Source: Acidimicrobiales bacterium (lineage in GTDB: Bacteria > Actinomycetota > Acidimicrobiia > Acidimicrobiales > RAAP-2). From it: 5,226 bases of DNA. Each line of letters begins with the position of its first letter. The first letter of the stretch is position 1. The notes under the pieces are model-generated. The model did no database searches. It was not told the origin of the DNA and worked only from the letters and a program-made list of their open reading frames with translations. Both the position numbers and the translations under genes were made by a program. The stretch lies in NCBI GenBank assembly GCA_017883125.1, contig JADGOD010000103.1, positions 1 to 5,226 on the forward strand, given 5' to 3'. Shown here piece by piece: positions 4,435-5,226 of the stretch.

Positions 4435-5226
4435 CGAGGCTCTCCAGCCGACGCCAGCTCCGGCGACGGCGTGCGAGACACCCGGCTGACCTGGCGGTCG
4501 ATCCAGGCGATGGTGGGGCGGCGGAGGTTCTCCACCACCCCTTCGGGATGCGTCGCATACCGGAAGGCCCCCAGTGCGAAGGCCAGCGCCACGATGCTCG
4601 AGGGAGCCGCTCGGTTGGGCAGGTAGTTGAGGAACTGCGTGAGCGCCGCATAGGCGATCCCCGCTTCGATAGCGCCGGCAACCGAGCGAGCCCCCACGGT
4701 CACGACGATCACGACGAAGAGCAGGCTCCCCTGGTAGGTGAAGTCCGCAGGGCTCACCACCTGGAGGAACGATCCGTAGAGACCTCCGCCGATACCCGCC
4801 ACCGCTGCGGAGAGGGCGAAGACGGCGATCTTCCCCTTCGAGAGGTTGTACCCGAGACCCGCGGATGCCAGCGGGCTCTGCTTGGTCGCCTCCAGGCTTC
4901 GACCGGTCGTACCTCGCAGCAGCTGGTGCACGATGAATCCGGCGATGACCACGACGACGAGGACGAGGACGAAGAACGGGCGGGTGGACTCGGTGGCGAA
5001 GTTGATCGACCCGAGCATCGGGCGCGGGACCGTGAGGCCGGATGCGGGTCCTCCGATGTACGACGTGGGGAAGACGAGGGCGTCGGCAAGCAGCGCGATC
5101 GTCAAGGTGGAGAGCGACAGGGCGAGCCCGCGAAGGCGCAAGGCGGGAAGCGCGGCGAGCACCCCGGCGACCGCAGCGACAAGTGCTCCGATCAGCGCAC
5201 CAGTGACGATGGGCACCCCTCGGTTC
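4431..5226 (-). CDS. livM: Branched-chain amino acid ABC transporter permease LivM, 5' end outside window
   Basis: The reading frame stays open to the window edge, giving 264 codons; the true start lies beyond 5226. GTG at 5214-5216 is an internal Val, because family members have more membrane helices ahead of this point. Hallmarks are ALPALRLRGLALSLSTLTIA (helix pair after the conserved R-L-R-G) and the cytoplasmic coupling loop GRSLEATKQSPLASAGLGYN followed by KGKIAVFALSAAVAGIGGGLYG. About six membrane segments are visible, near residues 4-23, 31-49, 80-100, 130-150, 168-200 (probably two) and 207-227, counted from that internal GTG. The hydrophilic C-terminal tail after about residue 232 is Arg/Ser-rich. 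It would form the channel with LivH; a LivH-LivM fusion, known in some actinobacteria, cannot be excluded. It overlaps livG by 4 bases. Confidence 0.93.
   Translation of the reverse strand, partial: NRGVPIVTGALIGALVAAVAGVLAALPALRLRGLALSLSTLTIALLADALVFPTSYIGGPASGLTVPRPMLGSINFATESTRPFFVLVLVVVVIAGFIVHQLLRGTTGRSLEATKQSPLASAGLGYNLSKGKIAVFALSAAVAGIGGGLYGSFLQVVSPADFTYQGSLLFVVIVVTVGARSVAGAIEAGIAYAALTQFLNYLPNRAAPSSIVALAFALGAFRYATHPEGVVENLRRPTIAWIDRQVSRVSRTPSPELASAGEPR

Noticed and set aside
5214..5216. GTG as the start of livM
   Set aside because: The frame is open upstream to the window edge, and the LivM family has further N-terminal helices before this point, so it is internal.

Overview
The window looks like chromosomal DNA from a high-GC actinobacterium. 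Class Acidimicrobiia is my best guess, by inference only. The pointers are the GC-rich coding sequence throughout, a mycothiol-dependent maleylpyruvate isomerase-family protein, a tiny DUF5679-type CxxC protein, a secreted-side Thr-rich tail of a kind common in that class, and frequent GTG starts joined by 4-base overlaps.

Left part (1-1025): two divergent genes. One is an MDMPI/DinB-like metalloenzyme on the minus strand, whose 3' end is cut by the window edge. The other is a 50-aa four-cysteine protein on the plus strand. They share a 149-base intergenic region carrying the same -10-like hexamer, TAGCGT, once in each direction. The small gene is followed by a perfect 20-bp inverted repeat that probably terminates it.

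Middle (1202-1525): three single tRNA genes in alternating orientation, tRNA-Pro(TGG) on plus, tRNA-Arg(TCT) on minus and tRNA-His(GTG) on plus. Pro and His encode CCA; Arg does not. A hairpin at 1536-1571 separates tRNA-His from the minus-strand block that follows.

Right part (1583-5226): one long minus-strand gene run. In reading order it holds livM (permease, 5' end outside the window), livG and livF (ABC ATPases), then a stand-alone class III adenylate cyclase domain fused to a C-terminal YHS/TRASH-like zinc module, then a small membrane protein with a Pro-rich linker and a Ser/Thr-rich C-terminal tail. livM/livG overlap by ATGA and livG/livF by GTGA. The cyclase follows livF after 47 bases and the membrane protein follows the cyclase after 10 bases, so co-transcription is plausible. 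The liv genes would form the inner-membrane part of a branched-chain amino acid (or related small-molecule) importer. The cyclase and membrane protein could be linked to it or merely downstream; that link is inference.

I found no phage, transposon, CRISPR, toxin-antitoxin or defence genes. The most distinctive items are the cyclase-YHS fusion behind a Liv transporter, the degenerate ABC signature in LivG, and several RNA-hairpin candidates.
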